Part shown: piece by piece, positions 8,507 to 16,479 of the stretch
Layout: each line of letters starts with the position of its first letter
Numbering within the stretch: position 1 is the first letter of the stretch
Source: UMGS1958 sp045542415
GTDB lineage: Bacteria; Bacillota; Clostridia; UBA1381
Length of the DNA stretch: 17,780 nucleotides
Reading direction: 5' to 3'
Assembly: GCA_045542415.1 (NCBI GenBank)
Contig: JAZQKZ010000038.1
Location: 1 to 17,780 of the forward strand
Program-made: the position numbers and the translations under genes
The notes under the pieces: model-generated
What the model saw: only the letters and a program-made list of their open reading frames with translations
Told to the model about the DNA's origin: nothing
The model's database searches: none

Positions 8507-8537
8507 AAAATAACAACCTTTGGGTTGTTATTTTTTT
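8507..8537 (+). terminator. Intrinsic terminator after tRNA-Arg
   Basis: AAAATAACAACC (8507-8518) pairs with GGTTGTTATTTT (8523-8534) around the loop TTTG. The 3' arm runs into seven T (8531-8537). It begins 6 bases after the tRNA 3' end and isolates the tRNA from the cas operon. Confidence 0.88.
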
Positions 8538-8652
8538 GTTTTACAGGACTGTTTTGACGCAATAGTTCGGTATTAGTTTGCTCAACTCTCTTTAAATCCC
8601 CGCTATTTTATAAAGTTGTTGACCCATAAATAAACCATGCTATTTTTTCGTG

Positions 8653-8681
8653 TTGACTGATAATATTTTTTGTGATATCAT
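8653..8681 (+). promoter_or_regulatory. Putative promoter of the cas operon
   Basis: TTGACT (8653-8658) is separated by 17 bp from TATCAT (8676-8681). TG at 8673-8674 gives an extended -10. The expected 5' untranslated region up to the cas3 ATG is about 70 bases. The region between the tRNA terminator and this promoter (8538-8652) shows no gene. A weaker TTGACC/TATTTT pair lies at 8619-8646. Confidence 0.6.
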
Positions 8682-8756
8682 TAAAATATATAACCAAGTT
8701 AAAAACAGCGTTTATGGGATACAGTTTTGAAAACTGATTATAATCGAGGAAATAAA

Positions 8757-10916
8757 ATGAAGTATGCGCACTTAACCGATGAGAAAAAACAAACCATATA
8801 CGAGCATCTTACAGGCGTTGCCCAAAAAGCCGCTGATAATGCCAATGACATGATGCGGTCGTTGGCATATACCGCAGGTTTGACGCATGATATTGGTAAG
8901 TATGCTATAGCCTTTCAAAAAAGACTTTTTGGCGATGCAACCAAATATGAGCATTCTGTATGTGGTGCAATTGAACTTGGAAAGCTTGCAAAAAATAATC
9001 TTGAGGTAAATATGACATATATGCTCCAATTTTGTGTAGCAGGACATCATACGGGACTTCCTGACGGTGGGACAGGGGCGGATTGCGCACAGGGGGATTC
9101 AACGCTTCATGCAAGAATTAAGAGACGTAACCTATATACCGGTGAGGCTGATTATATGTCTTACCGGGATGAAATAAAATTTTCGTTGCCCGACTACTCG
9201 GAAATTATCAAGGAACTGAACCGGTCTGAGAACCGAAATGACTTTTTTGAAAAGTATGCATTTTTTACACGCTATCTCTTTTCATGCCTGACTGATGCGG
9301 ATTTTATTGATACCGAAAAGTTTTACGCTCCTCAAACAGACAGACTACTGAGTGCCGATTTTGAAATGGCGGAGGCGGCATTGGATAAGCGGTTATCTTC
9401 ATTTATTTGCGATACACCGTTAAAAAGAGCGAGAAATACACTGCAGAAACAAGCAATTGCGAACGGTATGCGGGAAGATAAAATAAGCATCCTTAATATG
9501 CCGACAGGAAGTGGAAAGACTCTTTGCAGTATGAAAATAGCCCTGGAAAAGCTGATAAAGCACAAAAAGAAGCGTATAATATATGTCATTCCATACACCA
9601 GCATTATTGAACAGACTGCGGAAATATTTGAAAATCTTTTCGGGGAATATGCAGACATTGTACAGCATCATTCCAATTATTGCTATGATACTGATAGTGA
9701 TGATACGGCAAAAAAGCTAAAACGTTCTACTGAAAATTGGGATGCTCCGATTATAATAACTACCGCTGTTCAGTTTTTTCAGTCTATATATCACTACAAA
9801 GGCTCAGGACTAAGAAAGCTGCACAATATTGCCGATTCGGTGATAGTATTTGATGAGGTGCATATGCTGCCCTTGGAATGTCTGCAGCCCTGCCTGCGTG
9901 GAATAGGATATGTAACCAAATACCTTAATAGCGAGGCGATATTCTTATCAGCTACTATGCCCGATTATTCGGCATACATAAAAAAATACATCGGTGAGTG
10001 TTCGGTAGCAGAGCTTATTAAGGATACGAGTGCATTTTCGTATTTCAAAAAATGCACCTATTCATTCATCGGTAAAATTGAAGCAGAAGTGCTTGCGATG
10101 AAAGCGGCTCAATACAACAGCAGCCTGATTATTGTTAACAGCCGCAAGGCGGCACGGGATATCTACAGGCTTTTATCAGGCAAAAAATATCATTTATCCA
10201 CATATATGACCCCCTTTGACCGCTCGGAGGTTATACGGCAGATACGCTCGGATTTGCAGAATAATAATAGGATTACGGTGGTATCAACATCTCTTGTAGA
10301 AGCAGGAGTTGACCTTGATTTCGAGGCGGTATTCAGAGAGCTTGCAGGGCTTGATAACATACTGCAATCTGGAGGAAGATGTAATCGCGAGGGCAAAATG
10401 GAATCGGGTAACGTTTATATTTTTGAAACCGAAGCGACACTTTCCGATGATCTTAAAATAAAGGCAAGTATAGTGAGGGATATTCTTGATGAGGGTAAGG
10501 ATATTTCAGACGGAGAATGTATCAGAGAGTATTACAGCAGGCTGTTTAAGTATAGCGATAAGCTGATTGACAGTAATACCATCGCAAATAACCTTTCAGG
10601 TCCGGACAACATTCCGTTCAGAACCTATGCTGAAAATTTTAAATTTATTAAGGATGAAACTATAAGTGTCGTTATAGATAACAATGACGAAACGGCTGAT
10701 TTACTATCACAATTGAAGTCCGGCGGCAAAAACATAAAACGCAAGCTGCAGCGATACTCCGTATCACTCAGATTGAACAGTGAATTTAGCAAAGCACTGT
10801 CACTTGGAATTATCAGTGAAACAGAAGATGGAATTTTCGTGTTGGCAAATAATGAATATTACAACAGCGAAACAGGCTTTGATTTGGATAAAGCTTCCGA
10901 TTGCTTCTTCGTGTAA
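8757..10916 (+). CDS. cas3: CRISPR-associated nuclease/helicase Cas3 (type I-C, HD domain fused)
   Basis: Effector nuclease that is recruited to the R-loop made by Cascade and unwinds and cuts the target DNA. The HD nuclease part has His44-Asp45 (THDIGK), His66, GHHTG (His97-98) and Asp180/Asp182. The superfamily 2 helicase has MPTGSGKT (248-255), DEVH (366-369), SAT (398-400) and a motif VI block QSGGRCNREG. The length of 719 residues is usual. I chose the ATG at 8757 because CGAGGA at 8745-8750 lies 6 bases before it. An in-frame TTG at 8727 would add 10 residues but lies upstream of that ribosome site. It is the first gene of the cas operon, and cas5c follows after 52 bases. All catalytic motifs that I can check are present, so it should be active. 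Confidence 0.96.
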   Translation: MKYAHLTDEKKQTIYEHLTGVAQKAADNANDMMRSLAYTAGLTHDIGKYAIAFQKRLFGDATKYEHSVCGAIELGKLAKNNLEVNMTYMLQFCVAGHHTGLPDGGTGADCAQGDSTLHARIKRRNLYTGEADYMSYRDEIKFSLPDYSEIIKELNRSENRNDFFEKYAFFTRYLFSCLTDADFIDTEKFYAPQTDRLLSADFEMAEAALDKRLSSFICDTPLKRARNTLQKQAIANGMREDKISILNMPTGSGKTLCSMKIALEKLIKHKKKRIIYVIPYTSIIEQTAEIFENLFGEYADIVQHHSNYCYDTDSDDTAKKLKRSTENWDAPIIITTAVQFFQSIYHYKGSGLRKLHNIADSVIVFDEVHMLPLECLQPCLRGIGYVTKYLNSEAIFLSATMPDYSAYIKKYIGECSVAELIKDTSAFSYFKKCTYSFIGKIEAEVLAMKAAQYNSSLIIVNSRKAARDIYRLLSGKKYHLSTYMTPFDRSEVIRQIRSDLQNNNRITVVSTSLVEAGVDLDFEAVFRELAGLDNILQSGGRCNREGKMESGNVYIFETEATLSDDLKIKASIVRDILDEGKDISDGECIREYYSRLFKYSDKLIDSNTIANNLSGPDNIPFRTYAENFKFIKDETISVVIDNNDETADLLSQLKSGGKNIKRKLQRYSVSLRLNSEFSKALSLGIISETEDGIFVLANNEYYNSETGFDLDKASDCFFV

Positions 10917-10968
10917 GACAATAACAGAAAATACAATAAAATAATTACTCAGAAAGGAGTTGACGCAA

Positions 10969-11688
10969 ATGGGATATGGATTTAAGATATTGGTTGAGGG
11001 AGATTATGCGCTTTTTACGAGGCCGGAACTTAAGGTGGAACGTGTGAGTTATGACGTTCCTACTGTTTCAGCCATTGAGGGGCTTATCAAATCAATCTAC
11101 TGGAAGCCTGCTATAAGGATTGTCGTAGATAAGATAATAGTCTTTAACCCGATTAAATTCATCAATATCAGACGTAACGAGCTGAAAACAAAAATAGCTT
11201 CGGGAACCGTCATATCACAAATGAAAGGCAAGAAAGATGCTACGATTTACGCTGCTGAACAACGCACACAGCGAGCAGGAATGATTCTTAAGGACGTAAA
11301 ATACGGCATTGAATTTCATTTTGAAATGACGGGGAATAAGTCCGACAAGGAGGATGAAAGTGAGGAAAAGCATTACAATATAATGCTCAGACGCCTGAAA
11401 AACGGTCAGTGCTTCAGGCAGCCTTGTCTCGGGTGCAGAGAGTTTTCTGTTAAAAAATTTGAGCTTGTAGATGAGTTTGATATGTCCTTGGTAGATGAAT
11501 CGCTTAAAGGTGATATTGACCTTGGTTATATGCTCTACGGCTTAAAATTTGAGGACGGCGGAATCCCGACAAATAATAATTGGGACGAGCCGAAATTTTC
11601 GGACAAGGCAGATGCAATGTACTATCGGCCTCATATGACGGACGGAATAATTGATGTTGCTAAATACAGGGAGGGAATCATATGTTAA
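10969..11688 (+). CDS. cas5c: Type I-C Cas5 (Cas5c/Cas5d), pre-crRNA endoribonuclease and Cascade subunit
   Basis: In type I-C systems Cas5 replaces Cas6. It cuts the repeat hairpin and stays bound to the crRNA 5' tag in Cascade. The N-terminal RRM-like start is MGYGFKILVEGDYALFTRPELK. The family signature KHYNIMLRRLKNGQCFRQP (134-152) is followed by CLGCREF. Tyr44 and the Lys134-His135 pair correspond by motif position to the catalytic residues described for Cas5d; this is my inference without alignment. I chose the ATG at 10969, which lies 9 bases after AAAGGAG (10953-10959). The in-frame TTG at 10960 directly abuts that site and is unlikely. The length is 239 residues. Its 3' end overlaps cas8c by 7 bases, so the two are probably translationally coupled. 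Confidence 0.94.
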   Translation: MGYGFKILVEGDYALFTRPELKVERVSYDVPTVSAIEGLIKSIYWKPAIRIVVDKIIVFNPIKFINIRRNELKTKIASGTVISQMKGKKDATIYAAEQRTQRAGMILKDVKYGIEFHFEMTGNKSDKEDESEEKHYNIMLRRLKNGQCFRQPCLGCREFSVKKFELVDEFDMSLVDESLKGDIDLGYMLYGLKFEDGGIPTNNNWDEPKFSDKADAMYYRPHMTDGIIDVAKYREGIIC

Positions 11689-13454
11689 TAAAAGCATTGT
11701 GCGATTATGCCGATAAGCTCTCGGAAGCTCCTGGTCTTGAAAAAATCCCTGACGGTTTTGAAAAGCAGAAAATAAATTATCGGATTATCCTCTCGGAGGA
11801 GGGGGATTTAAGGGATATTGTACCGGTTGGTGAAGCTGAGGGTAAAAAGAAAGCAGTTGAGGAAATAGGTTTGCCCTCAAGAACTCAAAAGCCGGGAATA
11901 GATTCAAATATTATAGAGCATCGACCGCTGTATATATTTGGACTTAACCTTGAGAAAGGCATTCTTACTCCCGATGATAAAACGAACAAAGCAAAGAAAT
12001 CACATGAGGCTTTTGTTAAACACGAGCTTGAATTTTTTGATGGACTTGATTCAAAAATATGTATTGCTTATCGTAAATTTATTGAAAAATGGGTTCCCGA
12101 AAATGAAACAGAAAATCCTTTTTTAAAAAATCTGGGCAATGAATATTCGAAATCATATTTCGGTTTCTCTCTTGGGGTGGGCGGTGATGAGCTTGAGTCC
12201 GATCCCTGTTTTTTGGATAAATACCAAAAATATCTTGATGAAAAGGCCGAAGAAAAAGAGGATACAGTAGAAGTTGTTTGCGGCATACTTGGTGAAAAGA
12301 GCAATCCTACAAGACTTCATGATAAGATAAAGTTTCCGGGTGGACAGCCCTCCGGTTGTCAACTAATTTGTATGAATGACACTGCTTTTGAATCATATGG
12401 CAAAACTCAGTCATTTAACAGCAACGTTTCCGAAAAGGCAATGAAAAAATACACAAGTGTATTTAATAAATTGTTAAGTGACAAAAATCATCATTGTATG
12501 ATTGACGATGTAGTTCTTGTTTACTTTGCGATAAAAAATGATGACTCGGCAGAGTGTGATTTGTTTTCTGCATTTTTTGGTAATACCGATGACAAGAGGG
12601 TAGAAAATGAAATTTCAACCATTATGAAGTATGCAAGAAGCGGATATGTGACTGATGAGGAGTCGGTACAGCGATTGATAACAGACAAAAATGTTACATT
12701 CTATATTGTTGGCTTAACACCGAATTCATCAAGAATTTGCCAAAAATTTATTTATCGTGGAAGCTTTGGTGAAATATTGAATAATCTCATAAAGCATCAG
12801 CGTGACCTTATGATAAGTGAAGACAATTCACGTCCGATATATTTCAGAAGTATCGCAAGGGAACTTACATCGCCGAATTCAAGTAATGATGCGGTTCCGC
12901 CGCCGTTGATGTCGGCAATCATGATGGCGGCGTTGGGTAATACCAAATACCCCGATTCTCTGCTCGCAACAGCAGTGAGACGTATAAAAACCGACAGTGA
13001 TGAAGAAAGAAATCATCATATAAAACTTAATGACACAAGGGCAGGTATTATCAAGGCTTGCCTCAATAGAAAACATAAAAAGGAGGAAATTACAATGGCG
13101 TGGAACGAGGAAAATCATAATCCTGCATATTTGTGCGGCGGACTTTTTGCAATCTACGAAAAAATACAGCAGGATTCTTCAGGCGGCAGCTTGAATCGTA
13201 CTATCAAGGATGCATACTTTGCTTCCGCATGCTCGCGTCCGGCAAGTGTATTTCCGAAGCTTGCCAAGTTAGCGCAGAATCACACACGCAAGCTGAGCGA
13301 GGGTTCGGAAATCTACTACAATAAATTGATTGGTAACATTACCGACAATCTTGACGGGGCATTTCCGTCAACTCTCAATCTTGACGATCAGGGACGGTTT
13401 ATTGTCGGATATTATCAGATGAACAAAAAATTATACACTTCTTCAAGAGATTAA
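11682..13454 (+). CDS. cas8c: Type I-C Cascade large subunit Cas8c (Csd1)
   Basis: The large subunit recognises the PAM and the target DNA. The 590-residue protein starts with MLIKALCDYADKL and carries Csd1-like segments such as NDTAFESYGKTQSFNSNVSE, the LVYFAIK strand, and SPNSSNDAVPPPLMSAIMMA in the C-terminal half. The start overlaps cas5c by 7 bases and is preceded by GGGAGGG (11669-11675). The C-terminal 119 residues are also a separate reading start, annotated here as cas11c. The length is within the family range. cas7c follows, with its preferred start 17 bases after the stop codon. Function rests on family recognition and on the operon order cas3-cas5-cas8-cas7. Confidence 0.94.
   Translation: MLIKALCDYADKLSEAPGLEKIPDGFEKQKINYRIILSEEGDLRDIVPVGEAEGKKKAVEEIGLPSRTQKPGIDSNIIEHRPLYIFGLNLEKGILTPDDKTNKAKKSHEAFVKHELEFFDGLDSKICIAYRKFIEKWVPENETENPFLKNLGNEYSKSYFGFSLGVGGDELESDPCFLDKYQKYLDEKAEEKEDTVEVVCGILGEKSNPTRLHDKIKFPGGQPSGCQLICMNDTAFESYGKTQSFNSNVSEKAMKKYTSVFNKLLSDKNHHCMIDDVVLVYFAIKNDDSAECDLFSAFFGNTDDKRVENEISTIMKYARSGYVTDEESVQRLITDKNVTFYIVGLTPNSSRICQKFIYRGSFGEILNNLIKHQRDLMISEDNSRPIYFRSIARELTSPNSSNDAVPPPLMSAIMMAALGNTKYPDSLLATAVRRIKTDSDEERNHHIKLNDTRAGIIKACLNRKHKKEEITMAWNEENHNPAYLCGGLFAIYEKIQQDSSGGSLNRTIKDAYFASACSRPASVFPKLAKLAQNHTRKLSEGSEIYYNKLIGNITDNLDGAFPSTLNLDDQGRFIVGYYQMNKKLYTSSRD
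13095..13454 (+). CDS. cas11c: Small subunit Cas11c, translated from an internal start in cas8c
   Basis: Inside cas8c and in the same frame (1413 bases after its start) is ATG 13095, with AGGAGG at 13081-13086, 8 bases before it. This is the best Shine-Dalgarno of the whole operon, although the sequence there must also encode Cas8c residues. The product would be 119 residues, starting MAWNEENHNPAYLCGG, and would end at the cas8c stop. Type I-C systems are known to make Cas11c in this way from the 3' end of cas8c, where it forms the inner belly of Cascade. The length agrees with that family. I see the start signals directly. Actual translation is inferred. Confidence 0.82.
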   Translation: MAWNEENHNPAYLCGGLFAIYEKIQQDSSGGSLNRTIKDAYFASACSRPASVFPKLAKLAQNHTRKLSEGSEIYYNKLIGNITDNLDGAFPSTLNLDDQGRFIVGYYQMNKKLYTSSRD

Positions 13455-13471
13455 TGAAAGGTTGGTTAATT

Positions 13472-14344
13472 ATGGAAAATAATGCAATTAAAAACAGATA
13501 TGAATTTGTAATGCTTTTTGATGTAGAAAACGGAAATGCAAACGGAGATCCTGATGCGGGAAATATGCCGAGAACAGATCCCGAAACCTCTTTCGGTATC
13601 GTAACGGATGTTTGCCTTAAGCGTAAAATCAGAAATTTTATTGAGCTTTACAAGGATGGGGAAAGCGGTTACAATATATTGGTAAAAGCAGACCGTTCTC
13701 TGAATTCAAAATTTACAGAGGCATATGATACCCTTGGACTTGAAAAAGGTAAAAAGGGCAAGAATACCGATGATGTAAAAAAGGCACAGAAGTACATATG
13801 CGACAGCTATTATGATGTTCGTACCTTTGGTGCGGTAATGAGTACCGGTGATGATCCGTGCGGTATAGTAAGAGGTCCTGTTCAGATTAATTTTGCGAAA
13901 AGCATTGACCCGGTATATGTACAGGACATTACCATAACCCGCCAGGCAGTAACTACAGACAAGGATTTCAACGAGAAGAAGCAAAGCGAAATGGGAAAAA
14001 AGAGCATTATTCCCTATGGACTCTACAGAGCCGAGGGTTATGTTTCGGCAATGCTTGCACAGAAAGTCACAGGCTTCTCAGAGGATGATCTTGAGCTTTT
14101 ATGGACATCAATTATCAATATGTTTGAAAACGACAGAAGTGCCGCAAGGGGTAAGATGTGCTTGAGAAAGCTGTATGTGTTTAAGCATGATTCGGCACTC
14201 GGAAACGCACCTGCACATGTCCTTTTCGACAAGATTAAGGTTGAGAAAAAGGCAGAGTGCGATCCGCCGAGAAAATATGACGATTATACTGTTACAGTTG
14301 ATACAGATATGCCGTCCGGAGTTGAATTAATTGAAAAATTATGA
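13472..14344 (+). CDS. cas7c: Type I-C Cascade backbone protein Cas7c (Csd2)
   Basis: Forms the helical backbone along the crRNA spacer. The family start RYEFVMLFDVENGNANGDPD is followed by AGNMPR, then VRTFGAVM, GIVRGPVQINFAKSIDPV, TRQAV, GKKSIIPYGLYRAEGYVSAM and DRSAARGKMCLRKLYVF, all typical Csd2 blocks. I chose the ATG at 13472 (290 residues), since AAAGG at 13457-13461 lies 10 bases upstream. An earlier in-frame ATG at 13454 overlaps the cas8c stop (TAATG) and would add six residues, but has only a weak ribosome site. Its 3' end overlaps cas4 by 4 bases. Confidence 0.94.
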   Translation: MENNAIKNRYEFVMLFDVENGNANGDPDAGNMPRTDPETSFGIVTDVCLKRKIRNFIELYKDGESGYNILVKADRSLNSKFTEAYDTLGLEKGKKGKNTDDVKKAQKYICDSYYDVRTFGAVMSTGDDPCGIVRGPVQINFAKSIDPVYVQDITITRQAVTTDKDFNEKKQSEMGKKSIIPYGLYRAEGYVSAMLAQKVTGFSEDDLELLWTSIINMFENDRSAARGKMCLRKLYVFKHDSALGNAPAHVLFDKIKVEKKAECDPPRKYDDYTVTVDTDMPSGVELIEKL

Positions 14345-15015
14345 ACGACCGAACAATAAATATACGGTGTATTCAACATTTCATGTACTGTCCAAGGCGT
14401 TTTGCACTTCTTGAAGTGAATGATGACTGGAGTGAAAATGCATTTGTTGTGAGGGCAAACCTGCAGCACCGGCATGTGCATGACGGAAGCCACAGCTACT
14501 CCGATACAAAGAAAATAGTTCGCAGCGGAGTGGCTGTGTATAATGATTTACCCGAATACGATATTTTTGGAGTTACGGATTGTATTGAATTTAATCGCAG
14601 TAAAAATGGTGTGACTATCGAGGGGCATGACGGTTTGTTCGATGTTTGTGTTATTGAATATAAACCAAAAGCACCCAAAAACGCAGATTTTAATGAAACT
14701 GATGCAATACAGGTATTTGCACAAAAAATATGTGCTGATTCCATATGGAAGTGCAGCAGCGATGCATATATTTATTATTCGGATACAAGAAAACGTGTAA
14801 AGCTGCCGTTTGATACCGAGTATGAAAAATACGATCTTATGCTTAAAGAGCTTCTTTCCCGGATGAGAATTATCCTTGACGAAAGGATAATTCCTGCCCG
14901 GCAAAGGGGGCAAAAGTGTTCGGGCTGCTCAATGTCGGATATTTGCTTTGCAAAAGAGAAAAAGTATAACGTAAGAGATATTGTTATGTCGCTGAAAGGG
15001 GTGGATACAGTATGA
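14341..15015 (+). CDS. cas4: CRISPR adaptation exonuclease Cas4
   Basis: Helps select PAM-flanked prespacers and trims them before integration by Cas1-Cas2. Four cysteines, Cys17 (CPRRF), Cys193, Cys196 and Cys202 (CSGCSMSDIC), form the expected iron-sulfur cluster site. The RecB-like nuclease residues are a His near 45-47, Asp80 (FGVTDCIEF) and Glu106/Lys108 (VIEYKP). The length of 224 residues is normal for type I-C. The start overlaps the cas7c stop by 4 bases (ATGA) and no strong Shine-Dalgarno precedes it, so translation probably depends on cas7c. It overlaps cas1 by 4 bases as well. Confidence 0.93.
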   Translation: MNDRTINIRCIQHFMYCPRRFALLEVNDDWSENAFVVRANLQHRHVHDGSHSYSDTKKIVRSGVAVYNDLPEYDIFGVTDCIEFNRSKNGVTIEGHDGLFDVCVIEYKPKAPKNADFNETDAIQVFAQKICADSIWKCSSDAYIYYSDTRKRVKLPFDTEYEKYDLMLKELLSRMRIILDERIIPARQRGQKCSGCSMSDICFAKEKKYNVRDIVMSLKGVDTV

Positions 15016-16034
15016 AAAGACTGTTGAATTCACTTTATGTACTTGACGAAACCGCATGGCTTACCTTAGACGGTGAAAACGTTGTATGCAAATGCGATGA
15101 CAAGGAAAAATTTCGTCTGCCGTTTTCTAACATAGAGGATATATATTGCTTCAGCTATCCGGGTTGTTCGCCGGCTCTTATGGGCAAATGTGCTGAGTTG
15201 GGTATAAATATAAGCTTTATTTCACCAAACGGGCAATTTCTTGCAAGAGTTCAGGGCAAAACAAGAGGTAATGTATTCTTACGGAAAGCTCAGTTTGAAA
15301 AGTTTGCCGCTCCGGATATTCTTCTTCCGCGCAATACAGTTGCTGCGAAGCTGTCAAATACACGCCATCTTATAAAGAGATCAATGCGTGACAATCCGCG
15401 ACTTGACGACGACGGTAAGCTTAGTCAATGCATAGAATATATTGAAAGCGGAATAGAACGTGTATATGAGTTAAATGATGTCGAGTCGATAATGGGACTT
15501 GAGGGCATCTGTGCTAAGTCATATTTCCATATTTTTGACAGGCTTATTCTTTCTCAAAAAGACGATTTCACCGTGTGCGGCAGAACAAAACGACCTCCGC
15601 TTGACCCGGTTAACGCTGTATTATCCTTTCTATATACAATTATGACAAGCTCATATACATCTGCACTTGAAAGTGTCGGACTTGACAGCTGTTATGGATT
15701 TTATCATTCCATGCGTTCGGGACGAAGCAGTCTCGCCTGTGACCTTGTAGAGGAAGTAAGATGTATTGCTGAGCGGCTTACTCTTACACTTATAAATCTC
15801 CGCAAGCTTAACATAAATGATTTTGAAATACAGGAAAGCGGAGCAGTATATCTTAACAAGGACGGCAAAAAGAAAGTTCTTACGGCGTGGCAGGAGAAAA
15901 AAAGGAGTACATTGATGCATCCATACTTAAACGAAAAAATACAACTCGGTATCCTTCCGTTTGTTCAAAGCTCGCTTCTGGCGAAGTATGTGCGTGGTGA
16001 AATAGATGAATATCCGTGTTTTCTTCTGAGGTAG
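15012..16034 (+). CDS. cas1: CRISPR integrase Cas1 (type I-C)
   Basis: Catalyses insertion of new spacers at the leader end of the array, in complex with Cas2 and with Cas4. The metal-binding residues are at expected places: Glu164 in SIMGLEGICAKSYF, His232 in GFYHSMRSGRSS and Asp244 in LACDLVEEVR. The central region RPPLDPVNAVLSFLYTIM is a clear Cas1 signature. At 340 residues it is full length. AAAGGGG (14995-15001) lies 10 bases before the ATG, which overlaps the cas4 stop (ATGA). cas2 follows after 6 bases. Confidence 0.96.
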   Translation: MKRLLNSLYVLDETAWLTLDGENVVCKCDDKEKFRLPFSNIEDIYCFSYPGCSPALMGKCAELGINISFISPNGQFLARVQGKTRGNVFLRKAQFEKFAAPDILLPRNTVAAKLSNTRHLIKRSMRDNPRLDDDGKLSQCIEYIESGIERVYELNDVESIMGLEGICAKSYFHIFDRLILSQKDDFTVCGRTKRPPLDPVNAVLSFLYTIMTSSYTSALESVGLDSCYGFYHSMRSGRSSLACDLVEEVRCIAERLTLTLINLRKLNINDFEIQESGAVYLNKDGKKKVLTAWQEKKRSTLMHPYLNEKIQLGILPFVQSSLLAKYVRGEIDEYPCFLLR

Positions 16035-16040
16035 ATTATT

Positions 16041-16331
16041 ATGATGGTATTAGTGAGCTATGATGTTTCAACTGCCGACAGTGCCGGCAGAAAGCGTTTA
16101 AGACAAATTGCAAAAGAGTGTCAGAATTATGGTCAAAGAGTCCAGAATTCTGTATTTGAGATAGATGTTGATTACGGCACATTTCTCAAGGTGAAAGATA
16201 AACTGTTGCAGCTGATGAACGAGAGCTGTGACAGCTTACGGTTTTATTATCTCGGGAACAACTGGCACAGAAGAGTTGAACATTACGGAACCAATGAGAC
16301 ATACGATCCGGAAGGTGTCCTGATTGTATAA
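16041..16331 (+). CDS. cas2: CRISPR adaptation protein Cas2
   Basis: Structural partner of Cas1 in spacer integration. It is a small ferredoxin-fold protein starting MMVLVSYDVSTADSAGRKRL, with the conserved Asp at position 8 after the first strand, then NYGQRVQNSVFEIDVD and the RFYYLGNNW strand. 96 residues is the usual length. GAGG at 16028-16031 overlaps the end of cas1 and supports the ATG at 16041; the adjacent ATG at 16044 is possible. It is the last gene of the operon, and the CRISPR leader follows immediately. Confidence 0.95.
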   Translation: MMVLVSYDVSTADSAGRKRLRQIAKECQNYGQRVQNSVFEIDVDYGTFLKVKDKLLQLMNESCDSLRFYYLGNNWHRRVEHYGTNETYDPEGVLIV

Positions 16332-16333
16332 TT

Positions 16334-16373
16334 TGCGAACCCCGGATAATATTATTTTCGTGGGAGGTTCGCA
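16334..16373 (+). repeat. Inverted repeat just after cas2 in the leader
   Basis: TGCGAACC (16334-16341) pairs with GGTTCGCA (16366-16373). Two further C-G pairs are possible after a bulged A. The loop region is about 20-24 bases. No T-run follows, so it is not a standard terminator. I recall similar GCGAACC...GGTTCGC pairs downstream of cas2 in other type I-C loci, but cannot verify this here. Confidence 0.7.
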
Positions 16374-16458
16374 GGAAAATAGTAGAAAATATTAATTAGT
16401 TATAAGCAAATCCATATGGTTTTGATTATAAATGTCCGCTCATGACGGTGGAGTGGCA

Positions 16459-16479
16459 CCTATATATACAAGATATAGG
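16459..16479 (+). repeat. Inverted repeat abutting the first CRISPR repeat
   Basis: CCTATAT (16459-16465) and ATATAGG (16473-16479) are exact inverted copies separated by ATACAAG. The right arm ends at the base before repeat 1, where new spacers are integrated. It could serve as a leader-anchoring site for Cas1-Cas2-Cas4. Confidence 0.6.

Larger units (their letters stand above)
16332..16479 (+). promoter_or_regulatory. CRISPR leader (148 bp)
   Basis: The stretch between the cas2 stop and the first repeat has no open frame and is AT-rich, especially 16381-16435. It should carry the array promoter and the spacer-integration signals. A TATAAA at 16427-16432 could be a -10, but I cannot find a matching -35, so I do not place the promoter. 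The two inverted repeats within it are listed separately. Confidence 0.75.

Noticed and set aside
8739..8744. TATAAT immediately upstream of cas3 as a promoter -10
   Set aside because: Transcription would begin within or after the ribosome site, and no -35 at 17 bp is seen. The TTGACT/TATCAT pair at 8653-8681 fits better.
8727..8756. TTG start 30 bases upstream for Cas3
   Set aside because: The Shine-Dalgarno-like CGAGGA lies between this TTG and the ATG at 8757, so the ATG is the better start.
13454..13471. Earlier ATG for Cas7c overlapping the cas8c stop
   Set aside because: Kept only as an alternative: the ribosome site before it is weak, and the family N-terminus and AAAGG favour 13472.
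16422..16432. TTGATT and TATAAA in the leader as the pre-crRNA promoter
   Set aside because: The elements overlap each other, and neither has a partner at 16-18 bp. The real promoter position is not resolved.
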